A DNA stretch of 64,000 nucleotides from Lewinellaceae bacterium (GCA_020636405.1 JACJXW010000006.1:558001-622000), one strand, 5' to 3'. Positions 17,608 through 26,748 are shown, numbered from the stretch's first letter. The notes: a model not told the origin generated them from the sequence alone. Made by a program: numbers and translations.

Positions 17608-17669
17608 AGTTGGCGGAAATTTTTCTGGATTGTTTTGTAATGCGCACTTAAATTAAGACAAAATTTGAA

Positions 17670-17700
17670 TTCGGAGAATTTATTGGTGAAAATTTCCGAA
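17670..17700 (-). terminator. hairpin after the response-regulator gene
   Basis: TTCGGA at 17670-17675 pairs with TCCGAA at 17695-17700, extended by imperfect AATTT/AAATT pairing. It lies downstream of the regulator on the minus strand and upstream of the CBS gene. Confidence 0.35.
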
Positions 17701-17725
17701 CCCTCCTATTGCCGTATCAGTATAT

Positions 17726-18409
17726 CTAATCAACAAATTTATAACCTACTCCGCGTACAGACAGGAAATACTCCGGGTTCTTAGGGTCCTTTTCAAAATA
17801 TTTGCGAAAGGAGAGAATGAAGTTGTCGATGGTCCGGGTAGAAGGATAGACATCGTACCCCCAGACCGACTGCAGGATCTGCTGACGGGAAACCACTTCG
17901 CCCCGGCGGTCGACCAGTAGTTTGAGCAACATGGCTTCTTTTTTGGTGAGGGTGAAGGGCCCTGGCTTGCCCTCTGCCTCATAGGTGGCGAAATTGACCT
18001 TATTGCCTCCGAATTCGTACACTTCCGGCGTGTTGCTGGGGCTCTTGCTGGTCCGTTTGATGAGGATCTGAACCCGCAGCAGCAGTTCTTCCAGGTTGAA
18101 AGGCTTGGTCAGGTAGTCGTCGGCGCCCTTTTTCAGGCCGGTGATGCGGTCCTGGGCGGTATCTTTGGCGGTCAGGAAGATAATGGGCACATCCATATTG
18201 GTCAGCCGGATCTGCTCGCAGATCTGAAAGCCATCCACTTCCGGGAGCATGACGTCGAGGATGAGCAGGTCAAAGTGCTGCTCTTTGGTGTACTTCAGGG
18301 CATCCTTGCCACTGCCGGTGGCCACCACCTCATAATCTTCCATTTCGAGGTTGAGCTTTACGACGTCGCGAATGTTCTCTTCGTCTTCAACAAGCAGAAT
18401 ACGCATCAT
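17726..18409 (-). CDS. OmpR-family response regulator
   Basis: A 227-residue regulator: receiver domain at 1-120 with phospho-acceptor Asp52 in LILDVMLPEVDGF and Lys in LTKPFN, followed by a winged-helix DNA-binding domain (TLTKKEAMLLKLLV, then a segment ending RGVGYKFVD). It is the partner of the histidine kinase gene 46 nt upstream. Its targets cannot be told from the window. Confidence 0.92.
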   Translation of the reverse strand: MMRILLVEDEENIRDVVKLNLEMEDYEVVATGSGKDALKYTKEQHFDLLILDVMLPEVDGFQICEQIRLTNMDVPIIFLTAKDTAQDRITGLKKGADDYLTKPFNLEELLLRVQILIKRTSKSPSNTPEVYEFGGNKVNFATYEAEGKPGPFTLTKKEAMLLKLLVDRRGEVVSRQQILQSVWGYDVYPSTRTIDNFILSFRKYFEKDPKNPEYFLSVRGVGYKFVD

Positions 18410-18455
18410 GGGCGTTTATTTTTAAATCCCGGGCAGATGCAGGCTATACACTGCT

Positions 18456-19499
18456 TCAGGCCTGGTTATCGGTTACTGGTTGTTTCCCTTTTTCCCGTAC
18501 CACCGGGATCTCTATCCGGAAGATCGTGCCTCTGGGCTGATTGTCCAGGACCGTGATCTTACCTTTATGGGCCCGGACGATCTCATTTACAATGTATAAA
18601 CCCAAACCGGTGCCTTTTGTTTTGCGGGTATCTTCACTACCGATCCGGTAGAATTTTTCAAATATCTTACTTTTTTCCTTATCCTCCACTCCGATGCCCT
18701 GGTCGCTGATGTCCATCCGAATGGTAGCGCCGTGCTGGCTGATACAGGCTTCGATATCCGGTTCTTCCCCGGAGTACTTAACGGCGTTTTCCAACAGGTT
18801 GATGACGACAGAGGTCAGTCCGGCCACATCGCCCAGCGTATCTTCAATAGCGGTTTGTTTGTTGAAGGTAAAGCTGGCTTGGGGATATTTGGCCTCCATC
18901 TGTTCGAAAATGTCTTCCACCAACTGGGGCAGGTTGACTGGTTCTTCATGGAGCTGGTAGGCGGAATCCAGCTTGGCGGACAGCAGCAGGTCATTGACCA
19001 GTTTGTTGAGGCGCTCGGTTTCCATCAAAGCATTGTGGATCAGACGCTCGGCCTTATCCTTCGGAAGTTCCCGGCGCTGGAAGGTCTCCAGCACCAGCCG
19101 GATAGAGGCAATGGGCGACTTGAGCTCATGGGTGATCGACAGGAGGAAGTTCCGCTGCTGCCGGGCCGCCGTCACTTCCCGGTGGTACCCCCGGTTGATG
19201 AGCCACACCCCGATGGCAAGGCTGAGTACAAAAACACTGGCCTCGCCGAGGATCATGTACTCCTGGCTTTCGTACCTTTTCTTCAGCTCCCGGAAAGCGG
19301 GGGTGCTGTAGAACGCTTCGTCGGTAGGGGGGATCTCCTCCCGGGCGATCATCATCAGGCGCATGGTGTCGCGCTTGGCCTCGTAGGCGTCCCGGTTCTT
19401 GATGAAGAGCAGGACCGACCACCAGGCGAACGCCAGCATCATGTAGGCGATCACGCCGTAGGAAAGGAGGCGGAGTTGAGTGTTGCGGGATCTATCCAT
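18456..19499 (-). CDS. membrane sensor histidine kinase
   Basis: A 347-residue kinase with two membrane helices (residues ~12-33 and ~83-102) enclosing a short ~50-residue periplasmic loop with no recognisable sensor domain. The H-box is SITHELKSPIASIRL with His124, the N-box is LLENAVKYSG, and the G boxes are DQGIGVEDKEKSKIFEKFYR and KGTGLGLYIV. It starts 6 nt after the hemL stop, so hemL, kinase and regulator probably share a transcript. The linkage between heme precursor synthesis and this system is positional only. Confidence 0.92.
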   Translation of the reverse strand: MDRSRNTQLRLLSYGVIAYMMLAFAWWSVLLFIKNRDAYEAKRDTMRLMMIAREEIPPTDEAFYSTPAFRELKKRYESQEYMILGEASVFVLSLAIGVWLINRGYHREVTAARQQRNFLLSITHELKSPIASIRLVLETFQRRELPKDKAERLIHNALMETERLNKLVNDLLLSAKLDSAYQLHEEPVNLPQLVEDIFEQMEAKYPQASFTFNKQTAIEDTLGDVAGLTSVVINLLENAVKYSGEEPDIEACISQHGATIRMDISDQGIGVEDKEKSKIFEKFYRIGSEDTRKTKGTGLGLYIVNEIVRAHKGKITVLDNQPRGTIFRIEIPVVREKGKQPVTDNQA

Positions 19500-19505
19500 G
19501 CTTCA

Positions 19506-20822
19506 TCAGGCCTGAGAATTGAAAACAATATCCAGCGCTTCCTTCATCTTGCCGGCAGCTTCTTCCAGGTCGCTTTCGGCATGGGCGGCGGAGACGAAGC
19601 CCACCTCGTATCCGGATGGGCCGAGGTAGACGCCGCGCTGCAGCAGCTCGTGGTGCAGGATCTTGAACTTGTCCATACTTTGAGGGTCGATCTGGCTGGC
19701 GCGGACGATCTTGTCCCGCGAAAAGGCGATCCAGAAAATGGAGGCGATCTGCTGGACCTGCATCTCATAGCCCTTCTCATCGGCGTACTGCCGGATGCCG
19801 GCCACGAATTTTCGGGTTTTGGCTTCCAGCCTTTCGTAGAAGCCGGGCTCCAGCAGTTGTTGCAAAGCGGCATGCCCGGCGGCCATCGCCACGGGGTTGG
19901 CCGACAGGGTGCCCGCCTGGTAGACCGGCCCGTCGGGTGCGATATGGCTCATCACCTCGTGGCTGCCCCCGTAGGCGCCCACCGGCATGCCCCCGCCGAT
20001 GATCTTGCCGTAGGTGATGATATCGGGTTGAATATCATAGTGTCCGGCGGCGCCCTCGAAACCCACGCGGAAGCCGGAGATCACCTCGTCGAAGAGGAGC
20101 AGCACGCCGTACTTGTGGCACTTTTTGCGGAGGCACTCCAGGAAGGACTTGTCCTGCAGCAGCAGGCCGTTGTTGGCCGGCACCGGCTCGATGATGATGC
20201 AGGCGATGTCGTGGCCGTGCTCCTGCAGCGTCTGGTCGAGCAGCGCCCGGTCGTCCAATGGCAGTACCAGCGTTTCTTTGGCGAAAGATTCCGGAATACC
20301 GGCGGAGGTGCTCACGCCGAAGGTCACTAACCCGGAGCCGGCTTTGACCAGGAGGGAATCCACATGCCCATGGTAGCAGCCTTCAAACTTGATGACCTTG
20401 CTCTTGCCCGTGATGCCCCGCGCCAGGCGGATGGCGGACATGACGGCCTCCGTGCCGGAGCTGACGAAGCGGATCTTATCGATGTAGCGGTTGTTCTCGA
20501 TGATGAGCTTGCCCAGTTGGTTGCCCAGTTTGGTGGGCGTACCGAAGGAAGTGCCTCTGGACACCGTTTCCAGGACCTGTTCCCTGATCCGGGCGTTGTT
20601 GTGCCCCAGGATGAGCGGCCCCCAGGAACAGCAGAAGTCGATAAAGGTGTTGTCGTCCTCGTCGGTGAAACGGCAGCCCTGGCCTTCCTTGATGAACAAC
20701 GGCGGCCCGGAAACCGACTTGAAGGCGCGAACGGGAGAGTTGACCCCGCCGGGGAAGTACTTTTTGGCTTCTTCAAACAGTTGGGCGGAGCGGGAGCGGT
20801 TGATCGTATCGACAAATTGCAT
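19506..20822 (-). CDS. hemL: glutamate-1-semialdehyde 2,1-aminomutase
   Basis: A 438-residue PLP enzyme of the class III aminotransferase fold. The PLP lysine is about Lys273 in ITYGKIIGGGMPVGAYGG; the aspartate-bearing FDEVISGFRVG precedes it. The N-terminus has the family motif FPGGVNSPVRAFKSV. HemL makes 5-aminolevulinate from glutamate-1-semialdehyde, the second step of the C5 route to heme. Length and motifs are normal. First gene of a probable hemL-kinase-regulator transcript. Confidence 0.95.
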   Translation of the reverse strand: MQFVDTINRSRSAQLFEEAKKYFPGGVNSPVRAFKSVSGPPLFIKEGQGCRFTDEDDNTFIDFCCSWGPLILGHNNARIREQVLETVSRGTSFGTPTKLGNQLGKLIIENNRYIDKIRFVSSGTEAVMSAIRLARGITGKSKVIKFEGCYHGHVDSLLVKAGSGLVTFGVSTSAGIPESFAKETLVLPLDDRALLDQTLQEHGHDIACIIIEPVPANNGLLLQDKSFLECLRKKCHKYGVLLLFDEVISGFRVGFEGAAGHYDIQPDIITYGKIIGGGMPVGAYGGSHEVMSHIAPDGPVYQAGTLSANPVAMAAGHAALQQLLEPGFYERLEAKTRKFVAGIRQYADEKGYEMQVQQIASIFWIAFSRDKIVRASQIDPQSMDKFKILHHELLQRGVYLGPSGYEVGFVSAAHAESDLEEAAGKMKEALDIVFNSQA

Positions 20823-20848
20823 ATCGGATCTTTTCGGTTTATTTCCGG

Positions 20849-20856
20849 CAAAGTTA
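20849..20856 (-). promoter_or_regulatory. -7 element of the hemL promoter
   Basis: On the minus strand TAACTTTG matches TAnnTTTG, 27 nt upstream of the hemL ATG. A clear -33 TTG is not visible. Confidence 0.45.
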
Positions 20857-21078
20857 ACGAATAGGTTGCAGGGCTGTTGTCAGGGAGGAGTAAAAGTGGC
20901 CGGCGCCGGGCAAAAATGCGGCCCCTGGCCCCCAAATTTATACTGACGAACGCCTGCGTTGTCAGTATACGCTGACCAGTTATGCGTCAGTGTATTTGGG
21001 TCGAAGATGTGAACGTAACTGATCAGTGTGCCATACCTTTCTGCACAACCCCTCGAAGGCGTGAAATTAAATTTGTTT

Positions 21079-21446
21079 CGTTGGAAGGTTGGCTTTCGTC
21101 TTCGACGCCAAAAGATTTTGGCGAACCGATTGAGCGTTGGCTTTCGTCTTCGACGCCAAAAGATTTTGGCGAACCGGTGGAAGGTTGGCTTTCGTCTTCG
21201 ACGCCAAAAGATTTTGGCGAACCGATGGAAGGTTGGCTTTCGTCTTCGACGCCAAAAGATTTTGGCGAACCGGTGGAAGGTTGGTTTTCGTCTTCGACGC
21301 CAAAAGATTTTGGCGAACCGATAGAAGGTTGGTTTTCGTCTTCGACGCCAAAAGATTTTGGCGAACCGATGGAAGGTTGGCTTTCGTCTTCGACGCCAAA
21401 AGATTTTGGCGAACCGATAGAGCGTTGGCTTTCGTCTTCGGCACAA
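21079..21446. repeat. 48-bp tandem repeat, 7 full copies plus a partial, each with an 18-bp palindrome
   Basis: The unit begins GGTTGGCTTTCGTCTTCGACG and ends at the next GGTTGG-like block. Every unit contains CGCCAAAAGATTTTGGCG, a perfect 8-bp inverted repeat around GA, at 21106, 21154, 21202, 21250, 21298, 21346 and 21394. An eighth copy breaks off after 21437. Copies differ at few positions (for example GATTGAGC, GGTGGAAG and GATAGAAG). Because 48 is a multiple of three and the unit has no stop in several frames, long repetitive ORFs appear on both strands, but none has a plausible start context. It lies between divergent hemL and purB. The rest of the gap (20857-21078) holds no gene I can support. 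Confidence 0.9.
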
Positions 21447-21479
21447 TTCCCCTCTTCAACTTATCCCGCCGATAATTGT

Positions 21480-21487
21480 TAGTTTTG
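21480..21487 (+). promoter_or_regulatory. -7 element of the purB promoter
   Basis: TAGTTTTG matches TAnnTTTG and lies 19 nt upstream of the purB ATG, immediately after the tandem repeat. No obvious -33 TTG at proper spacing. Confidence 0.5.
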
Positions 21488-21506
21488 CACTTATAAATCC
21501 AAACCA

Positions 21507-22838
21507 ATGCTCACAGCCATTTCCCCGATCGACGGGCGGTACGCCAGTAAAGTTCAGGAATTGTCCGACTACTTTTCCGAATTTGCCCTGATCAAGTACC
21601 GGGTATTCATTGAGGTCCAGTACTTCATCGCGCTCTGCGAACACCCGCTGCCTCAATTGCGCGAATTCCCGGAGGCCAAGCTCGATGAGCTCGTTCGCCT
21701 GAGCAACCGCTTCAGCCTGGAGGACGCCCAACGGATAAAAGACATCGAATCGGTGACCAACCACGATGTGAAGGCCGTGGAATATTTCCTGAAGGAACGG
21801 TTCGATGCTCTCGGCATCGGCCAATACAAAGAATTCATCCACTTCGGCCTCACTTCCCAGGATATCAACAATACGGCGACCCCTCTGATGCTGAAGCACG
21901 CCACGGAGAATGTGTACCTGCCTGTCTATCACCAATTGCGGCGCGAGCTGGAAAGCCTGGCGGATACCTGGGCGGATGTGCCCATGCTGGCGCGTACCCA
22001 TGGGCAGCCCGCCTCTCCGACCCTGCTGGGAAAGGAGTTTCGCGTCTTCGTCGCCCGCCTGGATGAGCAACTGCGGCAAATGGAATCCATCCCCCACAAG
22101 GCCAAGTTCGGCGGCGCCACAGGCAACTTCAACGCGCACTACGTAGCCTACCCTGAGATCGACTGGAAGCAGTTCGGCGACAAGTTCGTGGAAGAGTCAC
22201 TGGGCCTGAGCAGAGCATATCCTACCACCCAGATCGAGCACTACGATAATATGGCCGCCCTGTTCATGGCCATGAAGCGCGTCAATACCATCCTGACCGA
22301 CCTGTGCCGGGATATCTGGACGTACATTTCCATGGATTACTTCCGGCAGAAAACGGTGAAAGGGGAAGTCGGCTCTTCCGCCATGCCTCATAAGGTCAAC
22401 CCCATCGACTTCGAGAATGCCGAAGGCAACCTGGGCCTGGCGAACGCCCTGTTCACCCACCTGGCCGATAAACTGCCCATCTCCCGCCTGCAGCGCGACC
22501 TGACCGACAGCACTGTCCTGCGCAACATCGGCGTGCCGCTGGCCCACACCGTCATCGCTTTCCGCTCCATCCTCAAAGGGCTGGGCAAACTGCTGCTCAA
22601 CGAAGAAAAACTGCAGGCCGACCTGGAGGCCAACTGGATGGTGGTGGCCGAGGCGATACAGAACGTCCTGCGCCGGGAGGGCTACGATCAGCCCTACGAG
22701 GCGCTCAAGGAGCTGACCCGAGGTAAGGCGCGCGTCACCAAAGAGGATATGCACGGCTTCATCGACGGGCTAAAGGTGAATAAGGCCGTGAAGGAGGAAC
22801 TGAAGCGGATCACACCTCATAATTATGTGGGGCGGTGA
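21507..22838 (+). CDS. purB: adenylosuccinate lyase
   Basis: A 443-residue fumarase/aspartase-superfamily lyase of the E. coli-like PurB type. The family signature is SSAMPHKVNPIDFENAEG; the substrate loops are TNHDVKAVEYFL and HFGLTSQDINNTA. The enzyme acts twice in purine synthesis, releasing fumarate from SAICAR and from adenylosuccinate. Full length. It overlaps a GTG-initiated remnant by 4 nt at its 3' end. Confidence 0.95.
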   Translation: MLTAISPIDGRYASKVQELSDYFSEFALIKYRVFIEVQYFIALCEHPLPQLREFPEAKLDELVRLSNRFSLEDAQRIKDIESVTNHDVKAVEYFLKERFDALGIGQYKEFIHFGLTSQDINNTATPLMLKHATENVYLPVYHQLRRELESLADTWADVPMLARTHGQPASPTLLGKEFRVFVARLDEQLRQMESIPHKAKFGGATGNFNAHYVAYPEIDWKQFGDKFVEESLGLSRAYPTTQIEHYDNMAALFMAMKRVNTILTDLCRDIWTYISMDYFRQKTVKGEVGSSAMPHKVNPIDFENAEGNLGLANALFTHLADKLPISRLQRDLTDSTVLRNIGVPLAHTVIAFRSILKGLGKLLLNEEKLQADLEANWMVVAEAIQNVLRREGYDQPYEALKELTRGKARVTKEDMHGFIDGLKVNKAVKEELKRITPHNYVGR

Positions 22839-23047
22839 AAAAGCTTTCTATTACTAACCTGCCGCTTTCAGCTGAAAAGCAGATACAGGTCTTCAACTCA
22901 CTCGGCTATGAAATTGGAAGGTATTTTGTAGATGAACATAGCCCGCGCTTTGATTTTCATCTCGATCAACAGCCTGGTTTGTACTATTTGGTTATCTCAT
23001 CTGGAGGACAAGTATGTGTTGCCCATAAGTTAATTATTCATCACTAA
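22835..23047 (+). pseudogene. orphan T9SS sorting-domain fragment
   Basis: A 70-residue frame opened by a GTG overlapping the purB stop. All of it reads as the second part of a type A T9SS sorting domain: LSITNLPLSAEKQIQVFNSL, GYEIGRYF, then QPGLYYLVISSGGQVCVAHK and a short terminal strand. There is no signal peptide and no cargo, so it cannot work as an exported protein by itself. The most economical reading is that the 5' part of a secreted-protein gene was deleted up to purB. A small functional protein is less likely. Confidence 0.6.
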
Positions 23048-23130
23048 AATCCTGACTGTCTGTAATCCAATTCGGGCAGAGTGAGAATGTATTAATGCTC
23101 TGCCCGCGATTATTGGGACATGACTTTATT

Positions 23131-24627
23131 ATGAAAAAAGTAACTTTTCTACTATTACAATTAGTTCTGGCCAGTTTTTCAAATCATGCTCAGATGGAAA
23201 AAAGGGATTATATATGGATAATAGGGTATGACGTCAACGTTACTTCCGAAGGGGCAGGAACAAAACTGGATTTCAATCAGGATACACTGCAGGTTAGTTT
23301 TGTTGAAAAGCCCATGTGGTTTTCAAGTTCCAGTATCAGCATGTGCGACAAAGAAGGCGACTTAATTTTTTATAGTAATGGATGTTATGTAGCAGGGGTG
23401 GACCATCTGCTTATGCCCGGAAGTGAGGCCTTAAGCCCAGGAATAGTGGAGGAGGAATATTGCCCCTTTGGAGGGCTTCAGATACAAGGGTTGATAGCCT
23501 TGCCTCAATTAAATGATAAATATTTCTTGATTGGTTATCAATGGGAACTCCTTCCTGAACTTGCTGGTATTAAAGGTACTTCAATTACCTATTCTGTAAT
23601 TGATATGAACCTCAATAATGGCTTGGGGGAAATGGTTGAGAAAAATACCCTTATTCTCCAAGATACGTTCTCAGACGGCTACCTCCAAGCCATTCAGCAC
23701 GCCAATGGCCGGGACTGGTGGGTCATAGCGCCCAAGGCGGTGAGCAATTGTTATCACAAATTGTTGTTGGACAGCGCCGGCCTGCATTATGTGGAAAAGC
23801 AGTGCATCGGCAATGTGTGGGACTACCGGGACTGGGCCGGCCAGGCCGTTTTTTCTCCGGACGGCACGAAATACATCCGTTTCAATGCTTACAACGGCCT
23901 GAACATCTTTGACTTTGACCGTTGCAACGGGGAGTTGTCCAATCACATCCAGATCCAGGTCCCGGGGACGTACGATTCGGGCGGGGTAGGGGTGTCGCCT
24001 AATTCGCGTTACCTCTACGCTTCGGCAACGGACAGCCTGTTTCAGATCGACCTCCAGGCGCCGGATATTCAGCAAAGCCTTACTTTCATCGAAGCTTACG
24101 ACGGCCAGCCTTTTCCGTATTACGGCGTGTTCTACCTGCAGCAACTGGCTCCGGACGGCAAGATCTACATCGGGGGGACCGGCAGCCACCAGCACCTGCA
24201 CATCATCCACCAACCTGACAGCGCCGGCCTGGCCTGCGATTTCGAACAACATGGCCTGCCGCTGCCGTCCTTCAATTATGTCAGCATGCCCAACCTGCCT
24301 CACTTCAATATGGGGCCGACAGAGGAGCCTTGCGATTGGGTGCTTAATGATGCAAAAGAGGAAAAAGCGCCGTCGTCTGTCATCACATCGGTTTTCCCCA
24401 ATCCGGCTTCCACCCGTTTCACCCTATCTTTCAACCGCCCGCTGCCAGCCAGGGGCGAATTGATCTTGTACGATGCGCTCGGTGGGACGTGCGCCCGGTT
24501 TCCGCTCCTTCCCGGCGCCCGGCAAGCATCTTTTGACATCAGCAGCCGGCCGGCCGGCCTGTACTTTTATGAAGTGCGCAGCGCGGGTGGGCGGCTTGGA
24601 GCGGGAAAGCTGTTGGTTGGGAATTGA
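23131..24627 (+). CDS. T9SS-secreted propeller-like protein
   Basis: A 498-residue protein from the ATG at 23131 (an upstream in-frame ATG at 23095 would spoil the signal peptide VTFLLLQLVLASFSNHAQ). The middle has propeller-type blades (NVWDYRDWAGQAVFSPDGTK, GVGVSPNSRYLYASA, QLAPDGKIYIG), as in WD40/YVTN-like secreted proteins. The last ~85 residues are a type A sorting domain (TSVFPNPASTRFTLSF, ELILYDALGG, RPAGLYFYEV). The cell surface or medium is the expected location. Function unknown. The remnant at 22835-23047 just upstream may come from a related gene. Confidence 0.8.
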   Translation: MKKVTFLLLQLVLASFSNHAQMEKRDYIWIIGYDVNVTSEGAGTKLDFNQDTLQVSFVEKPMWFSSSSISMCDKEGDLIFYSNGCYVAGVDHLLMPGSEALSPGIVEEEYCPFGGLQIQGLIALPQLNDKYFLIGYQWELLPELAGIKGTSITYSVIDMNLNNGLGEMVEKNTLILQDTFSDGYLQAIQHANGRDWWVIAPKAVSNCYHKLLLDSAGLHYVEKQCIGNVWDYRDWAGQAVFSPDGTKYIRFNAYNGLNIFDFDRCNGELSNHIQIQVPGTYDSGGVGVSPNSRYLYASATDSLFQIDLQAPDIQQSLTFIEAYDGQPFPYYGVFYLQQLAPDGKIYIGGTGSHQHLHIIHQPDSAGLACDFEQHGLPLPSFNYVSMPNLPHFNMGPTEEPCDWVLNDAKEEKAPSSVITSVFPNPASTRFTLSFNRPLPARGELILYDALGGTCARFPLLPGARQASFDISSRPAGLYFYEVRSAGGRLGAGKLLVGN

Positions 24628-25189
24628 TGGGTAATAGTGTGATGCAACGGGCCCATTGATAGAATGCTTGAGGGCGGGTCAGTATGTCCCCTCTAATGCT
24701 GCCAAAAGCACGGCGCCGGCTGAAGGCACAAAATACCCGGCTAGGCCTGGGGCGAACAAAGCCAGGCCTAAAATACTGGCTTTTGGGCTTTGTTCTTTTG
24801 GCTTGGCCCAAAAGAACCAAAACCCCAAGGCTTTAGATCCATTTGGATAGCTCTAAGCCCCATTTCCCTGCGCCGCAAGCCAAGCCGTTCGCGGGTTTGT
24901 ACAGGGTATGGAGGCTTCGCCCAAGGGTTAATGGTAGTTTGAAGAGTTGACCCCTGGGTTTGGGGCTCACTTCGGGCTTGCTTGGCAGCCCTGCCGGGGA
25001 AATGGGGCTAAGAGCTATTAACCAAATGCCTCTAAGGCCGGACAACAGCTTGGGGGCGGCCCCTATTTTGAACCTGCTGGCCGCCTCCGCCTCATTGAGT
25101 AGTCGTGTCTTCAGCCATGGCCAGCCAGAGTTGGCAATCCGGGTAAATGGCATTTTATCAATGGCTCTGTTACATCACAGGGTAATTGT
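24628..25189. other. 562-bp intergenic mosaic of palindromic repeats
   Basis: No credible gene. It holds a 9-bp perfect hairpin TAGGCCTGG/CCAGGCCTA (24742-24750 and 24762-24770), a 10-bp hairpin GTTCTTTTGG/CCAAAAGAAC (24792-24801 and 24808-24817) and the long inverted repeat listed next. Open frames here on both strands have no start context and no protein-like pattern. Confidence 0.6.
24847..25018. repeat. inverted-repeat element (22-bp arms)
   Basis: Arms ATAGCTCTAAGCCCCATTTC(CC) at 24847-24868 and their complement at 24997-25018 match at 21 of 22 positions, with 128 bp between them. The inner part has further partial complementarity around GCAAGCCAAGC/GCTTGCTTGGC. The layout is that of a small non-autonomous mobile element or a folded intergenic repeat. 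Confidence 0.6.
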
Positions 25190-26578
25190 TTAAGCCTGCC
25201 GCTCCGCTTCTACATCCGCAATAGTTTTGGGTATGGATTTGCCCAATACCCGGTGCCCGGCCTCTGTGATCAGCACATTGTCTTCAATGCGAACGCCGCT
25301 GAAATTGCGGTACTGCTGCGCCTTTTCGTAGTTGATGAACTCCCAGTGTTTGCGCTCTTCCTGCCACATATCGATCAGCTCGGGAATGAAGTAGATGCCC
25401 GGCTCGACCGTGAGCACGAAGCCCGGCTGCAGCGTGCGGGCCAGCCGCAGCGATTTCAGGCCGAACTGGCTGCTGCGCTCCAGTTCACCCGCGTAGCCGA
25501 CATAATCTTCTCCCAGGCCTTCCATATCGTGCACGTCCATGCCGATCATGTGGCCGAGGCCGTGCGGGAAGAAGAGGGCGTGGGCCCCTGCCTGTACGGC
25601 TTCGTTCGTATCTCCTTTCATGATGCCCAGCGCCTTCAGCCCTTCGGTGATCATGCGGGCAGCCTCCAGGTGGACGTCCTTGTAACGGATGCCCGGCCGG
25701 AGGGCTTCTATGCAGGCTACCTCGGTGTCCAGGACGATCTTGTAGATCTCCTTCTGACGGGTGCTGAAGGTTTTGCTCACCGGGAAGGTGCGGGTGATGT
25801 CGCCCGCGTAGTGGGTGGGGGTCTCGGCGCCGAAATCCCCTAACACCAGTTGGCCTTCTTTGAGGGTATTGCCGTGGTAATGGTTGTGCAGGGTTTGCCC
25901 GTTGACGGTGAGGATGGCGGGGTAGGAGAGTTGCCCGTCGGCCGCCAGGGCGATGCCTTCAACGATACCCGCAAGCTCCGCTTCCAGGATGCCGGGTCGG
26001 GCGCGGCGCATGGCTGCCAGGTGCATGGCGCGGGTGATGTTGACCGCTTTTTCCATTTCCGCCACTTCTTCCGGGCTCTTGATGGAAACCAGGGAGACGA
26101 CGGCCTTGATCAGGGCTTCGGAAGAGCGCGCCCTGACGCTGTTGATGGGAATATCCATCCACTGGCTGAGCAGGATCTGGTTTTCGGCCCGGTAGGGGGG
26201 GAGGAAGTGGACCGGACGCCCCTGGTTCAGGGCGTCGCGCAGTTTTCCCTCCAACGCTCCATAGGGCAAGGTGTCGTTGACGCCCACGCCCCGGGCGCGC
26301 TCGGCCAGGGTGGGCTGCGGGCCCATCCAGACGATGTGCTCGATGGTCAGCTCATCGCCGTAGATGGTGGTTTTTTGCTCGTCGATGTCGATCAGCCCGG
26401 CCAGGCCGGCGCTGTCCAGCCCGAAAAAGTAGAGGAAGTGGCTGTCCTGCCGGAACCGGTAGGTGTTGTCGGCATAGTTCATGGGGCTTTCATTGTTGCC
26501 CATCAGCAGGATAAGGCCGGAGTCGAGCTGCGCCTGCAGGCGGTGGCGGCGCTCTATGTAGGTATTGGTATCGAACAT
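25190..26578 (-). CDS. aminopeptidase P family Xaa-Pro peptidase (M24B)
   Basis: A 462-residue protein with an N-terminal creatinase-like domain (RHRLQAQLDSGLILLMGNNE) and a C-terminal pita-bread catalytic domain. The five metal ligands are visible: Asp in LGDFGAETPTHYAGD (two), His in FPHGLGHMIGMDVHDM, Glu in TVEPGIYF and Glu in GVRIEDNVL. It removes N-terminal residues before proline, probably in the cytoplasm since no signal peptide is present. Divergent from the kdsC-like gene. Confidence 0.92.
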   Translation of the reverse strand: MFDTNTYIERRHRLQAQLDSGLILLMGNNESPMNYADNTYRFRQDSHFLYFFGLDSAGLAGLIDIDEQKTTIYGDELTIEHIVWMGPQPTLAERARGVGVNDTLPYGALEGKLRDALNQGRPVHFLPPYRAENQILLSQWMDIPINSVRARSSEALIKAVVSLVSIKSPEEVAEMEKAVNITRAMHLAAMRRARPGILEAELAGIVEGIALAADGQLSYPAILTVNGQTLHNHYHGNTLKEGQLVLGDFGAETPTHYAGDITRTFPVSKTFSTRQKEIYKIVLDTEVACIEALRPGIRYKDVHLEAARMITEGLKALGIMKGDTNEAVQAGAHALFFPHGLGHMIGMDVHDMEGLGEDYVGYAGELERSSQFGLKSLRLARTLQPGFVLTVEPGIYFIPELIDMWQEERKHWEFINYEKAQQYRNFSGVRIEDNVLITEAGHRVLGKSIPKTIADVEAERQA

Positions 26579-26721
26579 GTATTGTTGGTTATTGAGTTAG
26601 GATCTTTTTTGAGCGGGGGAAATATAGTGAATTGCCATGAGAAAAACAGGCTCAGGGGGAGGGGTATTGCGGCAAAAAGCAGGATTAGAGCGTCTTACTT
26701 CTTTTGTCGGGTAACAAAACT

Positions 26722-26729
26722 TACATTTG
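26722..26729 (+). promoter_or_regulatory. -7 element that fixes the start of the kdsC-like gene
   Basis: TACATTTG matches TAnnTTTG 19 nt before the ATG at 26749. Its position inside the frame that would extend upstream to 26704 argues that 26749, not the upstream TTG, is the start codon. Confidence 0.5.
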
Positions 26730-26748
26730 CAGGGCTAACTACTGCGCT

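Noticed and set aside
18732..20330. 532-residue plus-strand ORF
   Set aside because: Antisense to the histidine kinase and hemL, both of which have complete family motifs.
21079..21446. Possible CRISPR array
   Set aside because: Units are contiguous and near-identical over the full 48 bp, with no variable spacers, and no cas genes are nearby.
20880..21507. Several 100-190-residue repetitive ORFs on both strands
   Set aside because: The 48-bp unit has no stop in these frames, so openness is automatic. No start context, signal peptide or domain supports any of them.
24656..25193. ORFs of 60-106 residues on both strands in the repeat-rich gap
   Set aside because: They read through palindromic repeats, and the same DNA is open on both strands. 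No start context or conserved motif.
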